The notes: generated by a model not told the origin, from the letters alone. Shown: positions 6,538 through 14,408, counted from the stretch's first letter. The stretch is 14,909 bases of DNA from Puniceicoccales bacterium (GCA_031289285.1 JAITPT010000066.1:1-14909), one strand, 5' to 3'. Program-made: numbers and translations.

Positions 6538-7637
6538 GCGATTAACGGATACGGTTTTGGCCGGTCTTTATTTATGATTTCGATAATCCGTTCGTTAAAA
6601 TGTCGTGCGCAATCGTAGCCTGTTTGCCGGAGTGCGTGGACCATTGCGCAGACCTCGACGAGCTGTGCGATGTCGCGTCCTGGGCGCACGTGCAGGACGA
6701 AATGCGGCACCTGTTGACCGAGTATTTCGTAGGTCGTCCGGTCCAGTCCGGTGCGGTCTTCGTCGGGTGCTTTTTCCCGCGCTTCTTCGTCCCAATTTTT
6801 GAGTGTCACTACGATGTCCACGCTTTTTTTCGGCAAGACGGCGCGCACACCGTAGATGGCTTTGACGTCAATAAAGCCCACGCCTCGGCACTCCATAAAT
6901 CCGCCGAGGTCGGGATGCTTTGGGCGCCCTTCTAAGCCGCTGCCGTATTGTTTGACGATGGTCTCGTCGGTGTCGGGGTCGGTGCGGACGCGCTTCGGCA
7001 TGTGTCCGAAAACGTGTTTGATGACGACGGTGTCGTCGGCGATGAGGCTGTGCCCGAGCCGGATGAGGGCGAGTGTGCATTCGCTCTTGCCGACGCCGCT
7101 TGCGCCCACGAGCAGCACGCCGAGGCCGCGGATGTCAACGAGCGAGGCGTGGACACTTATGCGCGGCGCGAAAAGTTGCTCGATGCGTATCGTGGCTTCG
7201 GGAAAAAGCTCTTTGGATTGACATCGGCTGTGGAGCACGGGGACGTGGAAGATGTCGGCGGCGTCGAGCAGCGAGCCGGGCGTCGAGCTATCGTTGGCGA
7301 GGAGGATGCCCGGGATGCCCTCCTGCATAATTTGCTTCAGGATGTCGTCCTGTTTCTCGGTCGGTTGGTCGAGCAGATAGGAAACCTCGCCGATGCCGAA
7401 AAGCTGGAGGCGCTTGTTCGCAAAATTCTTGAAATAGCCCGTGAGCGCGAGTGCCGGGCGGTTGAGGGATTTCTCGGCAATCTCGTTGCCGAGGCCGGCC
7501 TCGCCTGCGAGGACATCGAGCACGAGTGCCTCTTTTGCATCTTCGTAGAAATCGTTCACCGTGATTTTGACCGGCCTGCGCCCGTCCCGATTTTCCCCGC
7601 TGCGCCCCGAGGTGGTGGTGTCTTGCGTATCAGCCAT
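6534..7637 (-). CDS. hprK: HPr kinase/phosphorylase
   Basis: Bifunctional cytosolic enzyme that phosphorylates a seryl residue of HPr or an HPr-like protein with ATP and can reverse this with phosphate, linking carbon status to regulation. Taking the ATG at 7635-7637 gives 367 residues. The N-terminal domain (about 24-150) is followed by SVHASLVDIRG with the catalytic-region histidine (H163), the Walker A loop GASGVGKS (178-185), LIADD (198-202) and the family signature ECRGVGFIDVKAIYG (249-263). The frame is open upstream to 7943, but that extension is Gly-rich, unconserved and overlaps the signal peptidase gene, so I reject it. Most homologues are 310-330 residues; the extra length here is an N-terminal tail and inserts around 212-240 and 283-300. 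It is the first gene of a two-gene unit with thiD. No HPr or PTS genes are in the window. Confidence 0.94.
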   Translation of the reverse strand: MADTQDTTTSGRSGENRDGRRPVKITVNDFYEDAKEALVLDVLAGEAGLGNEIAEKSLNRPALALTGYFKNFANKRLQLFGIGEVSYLLDQPTEKQDDILKQIMQEGIPGILLANDSSTPGSLLDAADIFHVPVLHSRCQSKELFPEATIRIEQLFAPRISVHASLVDIRGLGVLLVGASGVGKSECTLALIRLGHSLIADDTVVIKHVFGHMPKRVRTDPDTDETIVKQYGSGLEGRPKHPDLGGFMECRGVGFIDVKAIYGVRAVLPKKSVDIVVTLKNWDEEAREKAPDEDRTGLDRTTYEILGQQVPHFVLHVRPGRDIAQLVEVCAMVHALRQTGYDCARHFNERIIEIINKDRPKPYPLIA

Positions 7638-7724
7638 AGTGCCGCCAAAGGTGCGGCGAGGCGCATGGCTGGCAACGATTGTTTCATTGCGCGGCACCCG
7701 CAAAAACGTCTCCCTCGCCCGCGC

Positions 7725-9044
7725 ATGTTTTCTGTTTTTAAGAAAAACCCCGACGCCGAGCTTCACGCCTCCGCCGCCGCACTCGCGCAACACATCCGCA
7801 AGGTCTGGAATTACCGCCGTGACACGCTCGAAAACCACGCTGCCGACCGCCTCTGCGCCGCCCGCGCCAACCTCGAAACGCAGTTTGCAAAAGACTCCGC
7901 CGCCGACGCCGAGGAGCGGACTGCCGCCGTCGAAGAAGCCCACGCCGCCCTCCTCGCCGTTGGTGGCAAAATCTACCCCTCGCGCCTCCTCCCCGAGTGG
8001 ATAGAGCTAATCATCGTCGCCGCCATCATCGCTTGCAGCGTGCGCTCCTTCTTCGTGCAACCCTTCAAAATCCCCACCAACTCCATGTATCCCACCTACC
8101 ACGGCATGACGTGCGAGGTCTTCCCGCTCGAGAACGACGGCCCGTCTGGCGCTACCGCGTTCTGGCGCAAACTCACGCGCATGGCGACCCGCGTGGAGGC
8201 GCGGGCGTCGAAGCCCGGCGAAGTTTTAATCCCCATCGGCGAAATCAACGAAAACCACACACCGTCGAAAATCGGCGAAGGCGTTGACAGCGGGCTGTTC
8301 GGCACGGGGCTGCTCGCAAGCCCCTCCGACGAGTTTCACCTCGCCGTCGGCGACCCCGCCACGGGTGACGTCGCCGAGACTGTCACCCTCGCCACGCCCA
8401 AGGAGTTCTCCTTCACGAGCGTCGTTTTGAAAACCTATTTTCCCACCGAGGCCGCGCTGCCCATCAGCGAGCCGCTCCAATGGGTGCGCGTGTTGCGCAA
8501 CGCCGAGAACAACCAAGACATCCTCACCGTTGGCAAAAAACTTTACCTACGCACACACCGCCGCGTCGTTGCTGGCGGGCGCTTGGCAAACTTCGACGTA
8601 ATCACCGGCGACCTCGTGCTCGTCGAGCGCGTGAGCTACAACTTCACCCGCCCCAAAGCTGGCGACCCTTTTGTTTTTGCCACCAAAAACATCCCCGGAA
8701 TTGGCGGGAACTTTTACTACATCAAACGGCTCGTCGGCGAACCGGGCGACCGCCTCGAAGTCCGCCCGCCCGCGCTCCTGCGCAACGACAAACCCATCTC
8801 CGGCAAACCCGCCTTCGCCAAAAACAACGCCGCCCTCGCCTCCGCCGAATACTACGGCTACACGGGCGGCGGCGCACTCAACGACGGCGACCCGCTCCCC
8901 GCAGGCAACTACTTCGCGATGGGCGACAACTCCGGCAACAGCCGCGACAGCCGCGAGTGGGGCCTCGTGCCAGAACGCGAAATCATCGGGCGCGGCTTCT
9001 TCATCCTCTACCCATTCGCGTCGCGCTGGGGGCTGGCGGAGTAA
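7725..9044 (+). CDS. lepB: Signal peptidase I with large insertion
   Basis: Membrane-bound serine/lysine protease that removes signal peptides from exported proteins. The 439 residues contain an Ala/Glu-rich, probably helical cytosolic region (1-88), one transmembrane segment (about 92-109), the catalytic serine in IPTNSMYPT (S120), the catalytic lysine in YYIKRLVGEPGD (K334) and the final conserved box MGDNSGNSRDSREWG (399-413). The spacing from Ser to Lys is 214 residues against roughly 55 in E. coli LepB and fewer in Gram-positive enzymes, so there is a very large insertion (about 135-300) between the two catalytic boxes. I chose the ATG at 7725. The frame is open far upstream, and ATG 7665 would add 20 residues and leave only 27 bp to hprK. 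The gene is divergent from hprK with an 87-bp gap. Confidence 0.93.
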   Translation: MFSVFKKNPDAELHASAAALAQHIRKVWNYRRDTLENHAADRLCAARANLETQFAKDSAADAEERTAAVEEAHAALLAVGGKIYPSRLLPEWIELIIVAAIIACSVRSFFVQPFKIPTNSMYPTYHGMTCEVFPLENDGPSGATAFWRKLTRMATRVEARASKPGEVLIPIGEINENHTPSKIGEGVDSGLFGTGLLASPSDEFHLAVGDPATGDVAETVTLATPKEFSFTSVVLKTYFPTEAALPISEPLQWVRVLRNAENNQDILTVGKKLYLRTHRRVVAGGRLANFDVITGDLVLVERVSYNFTRPKAGDPFVFATKNIPGIGGNFYYIKRLVGEPGDRLEVRPPALLRNDKPISGKPAFAKNNAALASAEYYGYTGGGALNDGDPLPAGNYFAMGDNSGNSRDSREWGLVPEREIIGRGFFILYPFASRWGLAE

Positions 9045-9136
9045 GCCGCAGGCACACCCATCCGCCGACGACGAAAAAAAACTCTTGTGCGCAGCGCGAA
9101 AAACCGCAGTGTCGCGTTCAGGGTAACATTCATCCC

Positions 9137-9277
9137 GTGTCTAAAAAGCTGGTGACCATGACTTCGTCCAGCGGCATCAAGACTATTTTCAAATCCCGCC
9201 TGCGGGAGTGCCCGTTGTGTTTGGGAGAATGTTGCCCCTTTTCTTTTTTCACAAAACATCAGCAGCAGTCTCTATAA
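9137..9277 (+). CDS. Possible small Cys-rich ORF ahead of typA
   Basis: A GTG at 9137 opens 46 codons (or 39 from the ATG at 9158) ending in TAA at 9277, ten bases before the typA start. The peptide contains RECPLCLGECC, four cysteines within nine residues, which could bind metal. There is no ribosome binding site and I recognise no family. It could equally be chance; an open frame of this length is not rare in this DNA. Confidence 0.2.
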   Translation: MSKKLVTMTSSSGIKTIFKSRLRECPLCLGECCPFSFFTKHQQQSL

Positions 9278-9278
9278 A
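9273..9278 (+). promoter_or_regulatory. Possible -10 element of typA
   Basis: TATAAA sits 9 bases before the typA ATG in an otherwise GC-rich setting. If it is a -10 element, the transcript would be leaderless or nearly so, which would fit the absence of a Shine-Dalgarno sequence. No convincing -35 hexamer is seen. Confidence 0.2.
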
Positions 9279-9287
9279 TAACGCAGT

Positions 9288-11210
9288 ATGCAACTTCGCA
9301 ACGTCGCCGTCATCGCCCATGTGGACCACGGCAAAACCACGCTCACCGACCGCCTCCTCTACCAATCCGGAATGTTCCGCGCTGAGGACCTCGACAAACT
9401 CGCCGGCGGACAACACGGGCTTATCATGGACTCCGGTGACCTCGAACGAGAACGCGGCATCACAATCACCGCAAAAAATTGCGCTATCCGCTGGCGCGAC
9501 GAACGCGACGGGACGGAATACAAAATCAATCTCATAGACACGCCCGGCCACGCCGACTTCGGCGGCGAGGTCGAGCGAGTTCTCAACATGGCAGACGGCT
9601 GCCTCCTCGTCGTGGACGCATTCGAGGGGCCGATGCCCCAGACGCGCTTCGTCCTCTCCAAAGCCCTCGCCCTCGGCCTCAAACCCGTCGTCGTCGTCAA
9701 CAAAGTGGACAAACCCGCCGCCCGCCCCGACGACGTCGTCAACGAGGTCTTCGACCTCCTCGTCGCACTCGACGCGCCGGAGTCCGCGCTCGATTTTCCC
9801 GTCGTCTATGCCTCCGCCCGCGAGGGCTGGGCCTGCGCCGACTCCGACCGCCTCGACGCCGCCACCCGCCCCGCCGACATGCTGGAGCTTTTTCAGACTA
9901 TCGTTGACACCATCCCCGCGCCCTACGCGCCCGGTTCCTCACGCGGTGCCGCCGCCGGTTTCGCCACACGCGAGGAGGCACTCGAATACCCGCTCCAGCT
10001 CATGGTCACGAGCATCCTCTACAGCGACTACGTCGGGCGCATCGCCGTCGGGCGCGTCTCCGCTGGCACGTTGCGCAACGCCCAACTCGTCGCACTCATC
10101 GCCCGCGACGGCTCCATCCGCCGCCAAAGAATTCTCAAACTCGAAACCTTCGAGGGCCTGCGCCGCGTCGAGACCGCCGAAGCCTCCGCAGGGGACATCT
10201 GCGCCGTCCTCGGCCTCGACGGCGTGGAAATCGGTGCCACCGTCGCCGACCCAGAAACACCCGTCGCCCTGCCGCCTGTCGAGATTGACCAGCCGACCGT
10301 CACGATGGCGTTTCGCGTGAACGACTCGCCCTTCGCCGGGCGCGAGGGACGCTTCGTCACGGGGCGCCAAATCGGCGACCGCCTCACACGCGAGCTTGAG
10401 CGCAACGTCGCTTTGCGCGTTGAGCGCGTCGTCGGCAGCGATGCCTTTCAAGTCTCTGGCCGCGGCCTCATGCACCTCGGCGTCCTCATCGAGACGATGC
10501 GCCGCGAAGGCTACGAACTACAAGTTGGCAAGCCCCAAGTCATCTTGCGCGACATCAATGGCGAAAAATGTGAGCCAGTCGAAAACCTTGTTATTGACTG
10601 CCCAGAGGGCAACCAGAACGACGTCATGTCGCTTGTGCTGGGGCGCAAAGGCGAGCTATTGCGCGTTGACCAAAAAACGGGTGCGGCGGGCTGGATACAC
10701 ACGGAGTTCAAAATCCCCTCGCGGGCGATTTTTGGCCTACGCACACAACTCCTCACCGCGACGCGCGGCGAGAGTGTCATGTATCACACCTTTCTCGCCT
10801 ACGAGCCGTTGAAGGGCGAACCCCCGCGCCGCGCCCAAGGCGTCATGGTCGCCGCTGCTGGCGGGACTGTCTCCGCATACTCCCTCGACAGATTGTTTGA
10901 CAGGGGCGACTTCTTTGTGACCCCGGGCGACGAAATCTACGAGGGGCAGGTCGTCGGCGAGCACTGCAAAGACAACGACATCCCTGTCAATTTGGACATC
11001 AACAAAAAGCTCACGAACGTCCGTGCCTCTGGTTCGGACGACGCCGCCCGTGTAAAACCGTCCCGCAAATTGTCTCTGGAGGCCGCTCTCGAATACATTG
11101 AAACGGATGAGTTAGTGGAGGTCACTCCCACCTCTCTGCGTCTGCGCAAACGTCACCTCGACCCCAACGAACGCAAAAAAGCCGAAAAAACCGCCAAAGC
11201 TCCTGTGTAA
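9288..11210 (+). CDS. typA: Ribosome-associated translational GTPase TypA/BipA
   Basis: GTPase of the EF-G/LepA family that binds the ribosome and supports growth under stress and low temperature and 50S assembly. The 640 residues show G1 AHVDHGKTTL (10-19), the switch RGITI (56-60), G3 DTPGHADF (84-91), G4 NKVDK (138-142) and G5 SAREGWA. After these come the beta-barrel domain, an EF-G-like domain III/V with GRGLMHLGVLIETMRREGYE, and the TypA-specific C-terminal part including GEHCKDNDIPVN and LTNVRASGSDDA. Length is a little above the usual 600-615. The start at 9288 puts the G1 loop where the family has it. No Shine-Dalgarno sequence is present. The gene follows lepB on the same strand after 243 bp; the gap holds only the short hairpin TCCCGC-CT-GCGGGA near 9200 and a possible small ORF. 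Confidence 0.97.
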   Translation: MQLRNVAVIAHVDHGKTTLTDRLLYQSGMFRAEDLDKLAGGQHGLIMDSGDLERERGITITAKNCAIRWRDERDGTEYKINLIDTPGHADFGGEVERVLNMADGCLLVVDAFEGPMPQTRFVLSKALALGLKPVVVVNKVDKPAARPDDVVNEVFDLLVALDAPESALDFPVVYASAREGWACADSDRLDAATRPADMLELFQTIVDTIPAPYAPGSSRGAAAGFATREEALEYPLQLMVTSILYSDYVGRIAVGRVSAGTLRNAQLVALIARDGSIRRQRILKLETFEGLRRVETAEASAGDICAVLGLDGVEIGATVADPETPVALPPVEIDQPTVTMAFRVNDSPFAGREGRFVTGRQIGDRLTRELERNVALRVERVVGSDAFQVSGRGLMHLGVLIETMRREGYELQVGKPQVILRDINGEKCEPVENLVIDCPEGNQNDVMSLVLGRKGELLRVDQKTGAAGWIHTEFKIPSRAIFGLRTQLLTATRGESVMYHTFLAYEPLKGEPPRRAQGVMVAAAGGTVSAYSLDRLFDRGDFFVTPGDEIYEGQVVGEHCKDNDIPVNLDINKKLTNVRASGSDDAARVKPSRKLSLEAALEYIETDELVEVTPTSLRLRKRHLDPNERKKAEKTAKAPV

Positions 11211-11276
11211 AGGGCACTCCTAAACATAACTTGGGGTTGGTGTATCTCCCGTCCCGTAGGGGGCGCAATGTCGGTA
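11211..11276 (-). repeat. 66-bp REP-like element abutting the typA stop
   Basis: The reverse complement of this stretch matches 3636-3701 closely. Shared blocks are TACCGACATTGCG, CCTACGGGAC, GGAGATACACCAA and TTTAGGAGTGCCC. It begins one base after the typA TAA. At both sites the element follows the 3' end of a gene in the same relative orientation (typA here, the WG gene at 3739). Confidence 0.75.
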
Positions 11277-11287
11277 TTTCATCAATA

Positions 11288-11832
11288 CACAATAAAGTGC
11301 CAGACACTTTTTTCCTTTGACTCTCGATTTCCGTTCAGTACTCAATAAAGTGCTAGACACTTTTTCCTTTGACTCCCGATTTCCGTTCAGCACGAGCGGT
11401 CGGGCACTACCCTTGTGAAGTGCATGGCAAAACGGGGCACGACCACCTACACCACTTTCGCCACTCAATAACGTGCCAGACACTTTTTTCCTTTGACTCC
11501 CGATTTTCGTTCGACACGAGCGGTCGGGCACCACCCTTGTAAAGTGCATGGCAAAACGAGGAACGAGCACCTACACCACTTTCGCCACTCAATAAAGTGC
11601 CAGACGCTTTTTTCCTTTGACTCCCGATTTTCGTTCGACACGAGCGGTCGGGCACGACCCTTGTGAAGTGCAGAGCAAAACGGCGAACGACCACCAACAC
11701 CACTTTCGCCACTCAATAAAGTGCCAGACGCTTTTTCCTTTGACTCTCGATTTCTGTTTAGCACGAGCGGTCGGGCACTACCCTTGTAAAGTGCAGAGCA
11801 AAACGGCGAACGACCACCGACACCACTTTCGC
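11288..11832. repeat. Tandem array of a 123-124-bp unit, about 4.4 copies
   Basis: A partial unit (11288-11339) is followed by units starting at 11340, 11463, 11587 and 11711, with lengths of 123, 124, 124 and about 122. Each begins ACTCAATAAAGTGCCAGACA or a close variant and has a T-run, TTTGACTCCCGATTT, CACGAGCGGTCGGGCA and ACCACTTTCGCC. The 124-base units shift the reading frame from copy to copy, so the array is not a repeat protein. There are no short spacers, so it is not a CRISPR. The rest of the gap to 11965 holds only the hairpins at 11890-11938. Confidence 0.92.
11294..11313 (+). terminator. Possible intrinsic terminator after typA, repeated through the array
   Basis: AAAGTG-CCAGA-CACTTT followed by further T forms a 6-bp stem with a U-run, 84 bases after the typA stop. 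The same hairpin starts every unit of the array. Later copies carry CGCTTT, which keeps a G-U pair on this strand, or AACGTG, which breaks one pair. The stem is weak, so termination is uncertain. Confidence 0.4.
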
Positions 11833-11889
11833 GGATATCGTAACCTATCGGAAACCAATGTCTTCCGTCGCTTTGAACGCGGTGTCGGC

Positions 11890-11938
11890 GGGCGCGGCGG
11901 AGCATTCCGCGCCCTTTGCCACTGCACTCCGTAAGGGC
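11890..11938. other. GC-rich hairpin downstream of fmt
   Basis: GGGCGCGG (11890-11897) pairs with CCGCGCCC (11907-11914). An overlapping alternative pairs GCCCTT (11911-11916) with AAGGGC (11933-11938). It lies 30-75 bases past the fmt stop in fmt's direction. No T-run follows, so it is at most a 3' end stabiliser. Confidence 0.4.
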
Positions 11939-11965
11939 AAAAAAGGTGTCTCACCGTTGCATTGA

Positions 11966-12973
11966 CTATTTATCAAGGTTCTTGAAGGGCGCAGCCGCCA
12001 CTAAGGCCCGCATCGGGCGGCTTTCAAAAACGGAGCCTATCGGCAAAGGCATACCCGCCAAAAACGCTGCGGCGGGAAGCATTTTCGCGGTCGGGCGTTG
12101 CAGGTGCGACAGGCACAAAACCCCCGTGCCAGTCGCCACGCAAACCCCACGCCCATCCGCCTGCAAAATCGTCCCAGGGACGGCGAGGGCGGCGGACGCG
12201 ATGTTTCCCGTATTTTCCACCTCAAAGGCACCGCCGATTTTTAGCTCAATGCCGCCCCACGGAATTGTCACCCCGGGCCAAGGAGAAAGCGCACGCACAC
12301 GCGCCGCAAGCTCCCGCGCCGTGGCATGGAAATCCGCCGCCGAATCCTCGCGAGTGATTTTTCGGGTGAAGGTCGCCACCGTTTCATCTTGGGGGACGCC
12401 AGCAGCATCGCCGGAAAAAATCTGCGGGAGCACCCGCGCAATGAGCGGGACACTTGCCGCAGCCATTTTTTCGCGCAGCGAGAGGCGCGTCTCATCGGGC
12501 GCAAGCGGCACACGCTCGGCATCAAGGACGGCACCTGCGTCCAAACGCGAGACGACCCGTTGGAGGCACACGCCGCTTTCTGCGAGACCAGACACAATCG
12601 CGCCCTCAATCGGCGTCGCGCCGCGCAAGGCCGGCAGAAGCGAGCCGTGGATATTGAAAAATCCCAACGGCAGCGTTTCTAACAATTCGCGTCGGAGAAT
12701 GTGCCCGTAGGCCATAACGAGCGCGACATCGCAGCCGAGTTCGCGCAAGGTAGCGGCGGCCTCCTCGCCCGGGCGTTCCTGTGGCTGAAAAACGGGCAGC
12801 CCGCGTTGCCGCGCCCATTCGACAACGGCGTTAGCGCGAACTTGTTTCCCGCGCCCAGAAGGGCGATCGGGTTGGCTAAACGCCGCCACGATTTCCACAT
12901 CAGCTTCCCCCGCTATATGCTCAAGGCAAGGCAGCGCGATCTCATCCGAACCAAAAAAAACGATGCGTTTCAT
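11966..12973 (-). CDS. fmt: Methionyl-tRNA formyltransferase
   Basis: Transfers a formyl group from 10-formyl-tetrahydrofolate to Met-tRNAfMet, producing the initiator tRNA. The 335 residues begin with MKRIVFFGSDEIALPCL. They contain QPDRPSGRG (34-42), the active-site segment FFNIHGSLLPALRGATP (N107, H109, SLLP 111-114) and RLDAGAVLD with the catalytic aspartate D145, then a C-terminal tRNA-binding domain (about 205-325). Length is normal (E. coli Fmt is 315). The ATG at 12973 has no Shine-Dalgarno sequence. Its usual partner def (peptide deformylase) is not adjacent. It lies 98 bp downstream of folE2 on the same strand, so the two may be co-transcribed, which would place a folate-producing and a folate-using step together. 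Confidence 0.96.
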   Translation of the reverse strand: MKRIVFFGSDEIALPCLEHIAGEADVEIVAAFSQPDRPSGRGKQVRANAVVEWARQRGLPVFQPQERPGEEAAATLRELGCDVALVMAYGHILRRELLETLPLGFFNIHGSLLPALRGATPIEGAIVSGLAESGVCLQRVVSRLDAGAVLDAERVPLAPDETRLSLREKMAAASVPLIARVLPQIFSGDAAGVPQDETVATFTRKITREDSAADFHATARELAARVRALSPWPGVTIPWGGIELKIGGAFEVENTGNIASAALAVPGTILQADGRGVCVATGTGVLCLSHLQRPTAKMLPAAAFLAGMPLPIGSVFESRPMRALVAAAPFKNLDK

Positions 12974-13031
12974 CTGGAAGAATGAGTGTATTTTTCCCCC
13001 GCAACAGCAACAGAAACTTCACGGTCAGCCC

Positions 13032-13067
13032 GGCGCGATGGCCTGTCTGCGCCATGCTTCACGCGCC
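13032..13067. other. Imperfect hairpin between folE2 and fmt
   Basis: GGCGCG (13032-13037) pairs with CGCGCC (13062-13067), and the adjoining ATGGC (13038-13042) pairs with GCCAT (13051-13055), leaving a 6-base bulge. No T-run follows. It may act as an attenuator or processing site, or be chance in GC-rich DNA. Confidence 0.3.
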
Positions 13068-13071
13068 GCAC

Positions 13072-14067
13072 TCAGCAGACGAGTTCTTGGAACTCCGAGA
13101 AGTCTGCGTCCAGACCGCCAACGACACCTTTGTTGATGACCGCGACGGCGTCGTGCGAATGCAGCGACTCCAAGTGGGCGCAGGCGGCTTGGAAGTCCGC
13201 GATGCGCGGGTCGGCGTCGAGCTGGGCGTGAAGGAGGCGGGCAGCGTCTTCGACAAACTTGACGTATGCGCCGTTAAGCTCAGCGAAAGCCTGCTCGTCT
13301 TCGCGTTTCACCATGACTTGGGTCTCGGTGCGCAACGCAGCTGCGCAGTGGTCGCGGATGTCCTCAATGGCGAGCGTAGCACCCGGGGCGAGGCGGACGA
13401 CGATGCGGGCTTTGGAGCGTTGCGAGTGCGGGACACAGAAGACGCCGCGTGTCTCGCGGGCGTGTTCAGAAAGCTCCACCGAGCACGGGCAGGCAGAGGA
13501 ATACACGTAGTCGAAATGAATGAAACGCCCCTCGGCACTCGCCGCGCCGATGCTCGTCGCGTCGGTGCGCGCCTCGTAGGCGCAGCGGTGGTATTGGAAA
13601 CCGTCGAGACCGCTACGCAGACTTGTTTGCAAAATGGGGTAGCTGAAAACGAGGCGCAAACGCGCCCGCTCGGCATCGAGGTCGGTTTTGTAGCGACGCA
13701 AAATTTCGGCGGGGGTGTCCGCCGTGAACTCGCGGTCTTTGAAATCGTAAAACCCACGGATGATGCGCGACATGTTGATGCCTTTGCGCCCAGCGGCGAG
13801 GGACACGGTGCCCGTCACCGCGGTTTCGAGAGTTGGCGACACGCCACCGTCGCGGGTGCGGTAGCGCAGCGGGAGGCGAAAGTTTGAGCTGCCGACTTGG
13901 AGGATGGGCACATTGGCACCTTGGATTTGCGAGCTGTCGGTGTTTTGCATATCCGGCAGGCTGGCACGGTAGGCAGGCGTGACCCTGAATGCGGTGTCGT
14001 AGTGGCGCGCGGGCGCGGGCACGGGTCGGGAATGTGTGGAATCGGAGTTGTCGGAACTCAGTGGCAT
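13072..14067 (-). CDS. folE2: GTP cyclohydrolase type IB
   Basis: Converts GTP to dihydroneopterin triphosphate, the first step of folate (and queuosine precursor) synthesis; the IB type does not strictly need zinc, unlike FolE. Recognised by LPDMQNTDS, NFRLPLRYRTRDGG, VSLAAGRKGINMSRI, FSYPILQTSLRSGL, YSSACPCSVELSEHARETRG with the metal/active-site cysteine region, VPHSQRS, TETQVMVKREDEQAFAELNGA and LESLHSHDAV, spread over the whole chain. From the ATG at 14067 it has 331 residues. The frame also allows ATG 14133 (353 residues), but those first 22 residues are not family-like. About 30 N-terminal residues before the conserved domain remain longer than usual. Zur control is known for some folE2 genes, but I see no Zur box I could defend. 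Confidence 0.95.
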   Translation of the reverse strand: MPLSSDNSDSTHSRPVPAPARHYDTAFRVTPAYRASLPDMQNTDSSQIQGANVPILQVGSSNFRLPLRYRTRDGGVSPTLETAVTGTVSLAAGRKGINMSRIIRGFYDFKDREFTADTPAEILRRYKTDLDAERARLRLVFSYPILQTSLRSGLDGFQYHRCAYEARTDATSIGAASAEGRFIHFDYVYSSACPCSVELSEHARETRGVFCVPHSQRSKARIVVRLAPGATLAIEDIRDHCAAALRTETQVMVKREDEQAFAELNGAYVKFVEDAARLLHAQLDADPRIADFQAACAHLESLHSHDAVAVINKGVVGGLDADFSEFQELVC

Positions 14068-14167
14068 AAGCCGCCCCGTAAATACGGATTTGCCCGCCGC
14101 CGCAAAGCGCAAAAGCAGCGGCAACGAAGTCATCGAAGAAATACCGTTTGAAAAAGTATTTGGAAAA

Positions 14168-14194
14168 GTGAAAAAATGCCTGTCCCTTTTTCAC
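14168..14194. repeat. GTGAAAAA...TTTTTCAC palindrome
   Basis: GTGAAAAA (14168-14175) is complementary to TTTTTCAC (14187-14194), with the spacer ATGCCTGTCCC. The hairpin lies 35-100 bases upstream of folE2, depending on the start chosen. It could be a dispersed repeat or an operator. Confidence 0.5.
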
Positions 14195-14207
14195 GGAGGC
14201 AGAGGGA

Positions 14208-14338
14208 AAACCACAGATAACGCAGAAAGCACAGATATGAAGAGCAGGGCAAAAGGTGAAGAAGGGGCAAGGGAGGGGCGGGGAGGGGACGAATTTACCA
14301 CGAAGGGCACAAAGGTTTTCACAAAGGGCACAAAGGGA
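14208..14338 (+). repeat. Left arm of long inverted repeat
   Basis: Contains ACCACAGATAACGCAG, ATGAAGAGCAGGG, a G-rich run (14265-14288), TTACCACGAAGGGCACAAAG and CACAAAGGGCACAAAGGG. The same blocks occur in the same order in the reverse complement of 14409-14536. Such phrases are widespread intergenic repeats in several environmental bacterial phyla; their function is not established. Confidence 0.8.
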
Positions 14339-14408
14339 GTAAGAATTGGGTGTGTAGGGGCGTGTTAAATCGGGTGATGCAAAATTCCCAAATTCAAAAA
14401 ATCAGGAA

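Noticed and set aside
6948..7724. N-terminal extension of signal peptidase by about 259 residues
   Set aside because: It is antisense to the conserved hprK gene, and the peptide has no family features; the gene starts at 7725.
7638..7943. N-terminal extension of HPr kinase by 102 residues
   Set aside because: Gly/Val-rich sequence antisense to lepB; the conserved domain begins shortly after ATG 7637.
11288..11832. CRISPR array
   Set aside because: The repeating unit is about 124 bp with no short unique spacers, and no cas genes are present.
11220..11905. Overlapping minus-strand ORFs through the tandem array that look like a repeat protein (SGESGVGG..., ESKEK...)
   Set aside because: Units of 124 bases change the reading frame at each copy, and the ORFs visibly switch frame between units; this is not a coding pattern.
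12982..13887. 301-residue plus-strand ORF
   Set aside because: Antisense to folE2, whose motifs are unmistakable.
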